Source: Spirochaetaceae bacterium (GTDB lineage Bacteria; Spirochaetota; Spirochaetia; Treponematales; Breznakiellaceae). Taken from it: a stretch of 6,454 nt of DNA. The stretch covers positions 1 through 6,454 of the forward strand of contig JAITJK010000018.1 in the NCBI GenBank assembly GCA_031278935.1. The letters run 5' to 3'. Shown piece by piece: positions 6,242-6,454 of the stretch (its first letter is position 1; each line of letters opens with the position of its first letter). The notes below the pieces were generated by a model. It was not told the origin of the DNA. It made no database searches and saw nothing but the letters and a program-made list of their open reading frames with translations. The position numbers and the translations under genes are program-made.

Positions 6242-6311
6242 CCGGGACGGGGCGGCGGTAAGTAGAGGCGCTGAACAAAGCCGTATATACAAACGTTATT
6301 AGTTGAAATGT

Positions 6312-6317
6312 AAGGAG
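6312..6317 (+). promoter_or_regulatory. Shine-Dalgarno of cheB
   Basis: AAGGAG lies 9 bases before a GTG at 6327 and decides that non-ATG start. The 85-base gap after cheR shows no terminator hairpin with a T-run, so cheR and cheB are probably co-transcribed. cheB has a strong ribosome site whereas cheR has none. Confidence 0.75.
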
Positions 6318-6326
6318 AGACGGATC

Positions 6327-6454
6327 GTGGCTGACGAAATTGGTGTGTTAATTGTGGATGATTCTGCGCTGATGCGGAATCTTATAAGTAAAATGGTAGA
6401 GTCTACGCCGGGCCTAGCAGTAGCGGAAAAAGCTATGAACGGCCTTTTCGCTCT
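6327..6454 (+). CDS. cheB: Chemotaxis response regulator protein-glutamate methylesterase CheB, N-terminal fragment
   Basis: Only the first 42 codons lie in the window, starting at GTG and open to the edge. They begin a receiver domain: IGVLIVDDSALMR (5-17) gives the acidic pair Asp11-Asp12, with the phosphorylated Asp expected beyond the edge. VDDSALMR followed by a KMVESTPGL helix is characteristic of CheB rather than of most CheY proteins. In CheB, phosphorylation by CheA activates a C-terminal esterase that removes the methyl groups added by CheR. That domain is outside the window, so a lone CheY-like regulator cannot be excluded from sequence alone. Position directly behind cheR favours CheB. 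Confidence 0.8.
   Translation, partial: MADEIGVLIVDDSALMRNLISKMVESTPGLAVAEKAMNGLFA

Noticed and set aside
6081..6302. Short plus-strand frame overlapping the cheR end and running into the cheRB gap
   Set aside because: It is out of frame with cheR, has no ribosome site, and shows no recognisable product.

Overview
The window reads as an ordinary bacterial chromosome segment with no mobile element, tRNA, rRNA or CRISPR array. It carries six protein genes in two divergent blocks that share a control region at about 4360-4565. A spirochaete, perhaps Treponema-like, is a reasonable guess: GC content is moderate, cheR and cheB are adjacent, and the DEAD-box gene is of a plain RhlE/RhlB-like type. 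This assignment is inference and is not proven by any single feature.

The left block is transcribed leftward (minus strand) from about 4360 to beyond base 1. It begins with a DEAD-box RNA helicase with an unusually long basic tail (4359-2632). A YbiT-type ABC-F ATPase follows (2635-995) and overlaps the helicase gene by the four bases GTGA. After 42 bases comes a DUF1538 (UmpA/UmpB-type) membrane protein (952 to the window edge, incomplete). The first two genes pair RNA remodelling with ribosome-associated function. The third is a polytopic membrane protein, probably a cation/proton antiporter component. No terminator separates the three, so they are probably one operon.

The right block is transcribed rightward. 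A protein tyrosine/dual-specificity phosphatase of the Tyr_phosphatase_3 (MptpB-like) family (4566-5312) is followed by a 107-base spacer. That spacer holds a strong two-part inverted repeat and a good promoter. Next come cheR (5420-6241), encoding the chemoreceptor methyltransferase, and the start of cheB (6327 to the edge), encoding the opposing methylesterase. CheR and CheB are the adaptation pair of chemotaxis.

No obviously new multi-gene system is visible. Four details deserve a second look. First, the ABC-F protein appears to have lost one composite ATP site on both of its faces (NBD2 Walker A and Q-loop, NBD1 signature) while the other site is intact. Second, the best promoter matches for the helicase gene and for cheR both place the transcription start at or within one base of the ATG, with no Shine-Dalgarno sequence, which suggests leaderless mRNAs. 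Third, a 22-bp compound hairpin embraces the phosphatase stop codon but has no U-tract on the coding strand. Fourth, the helicase tail of about 195 residues is charged and low in complexity, with an embedded aromatic patch.
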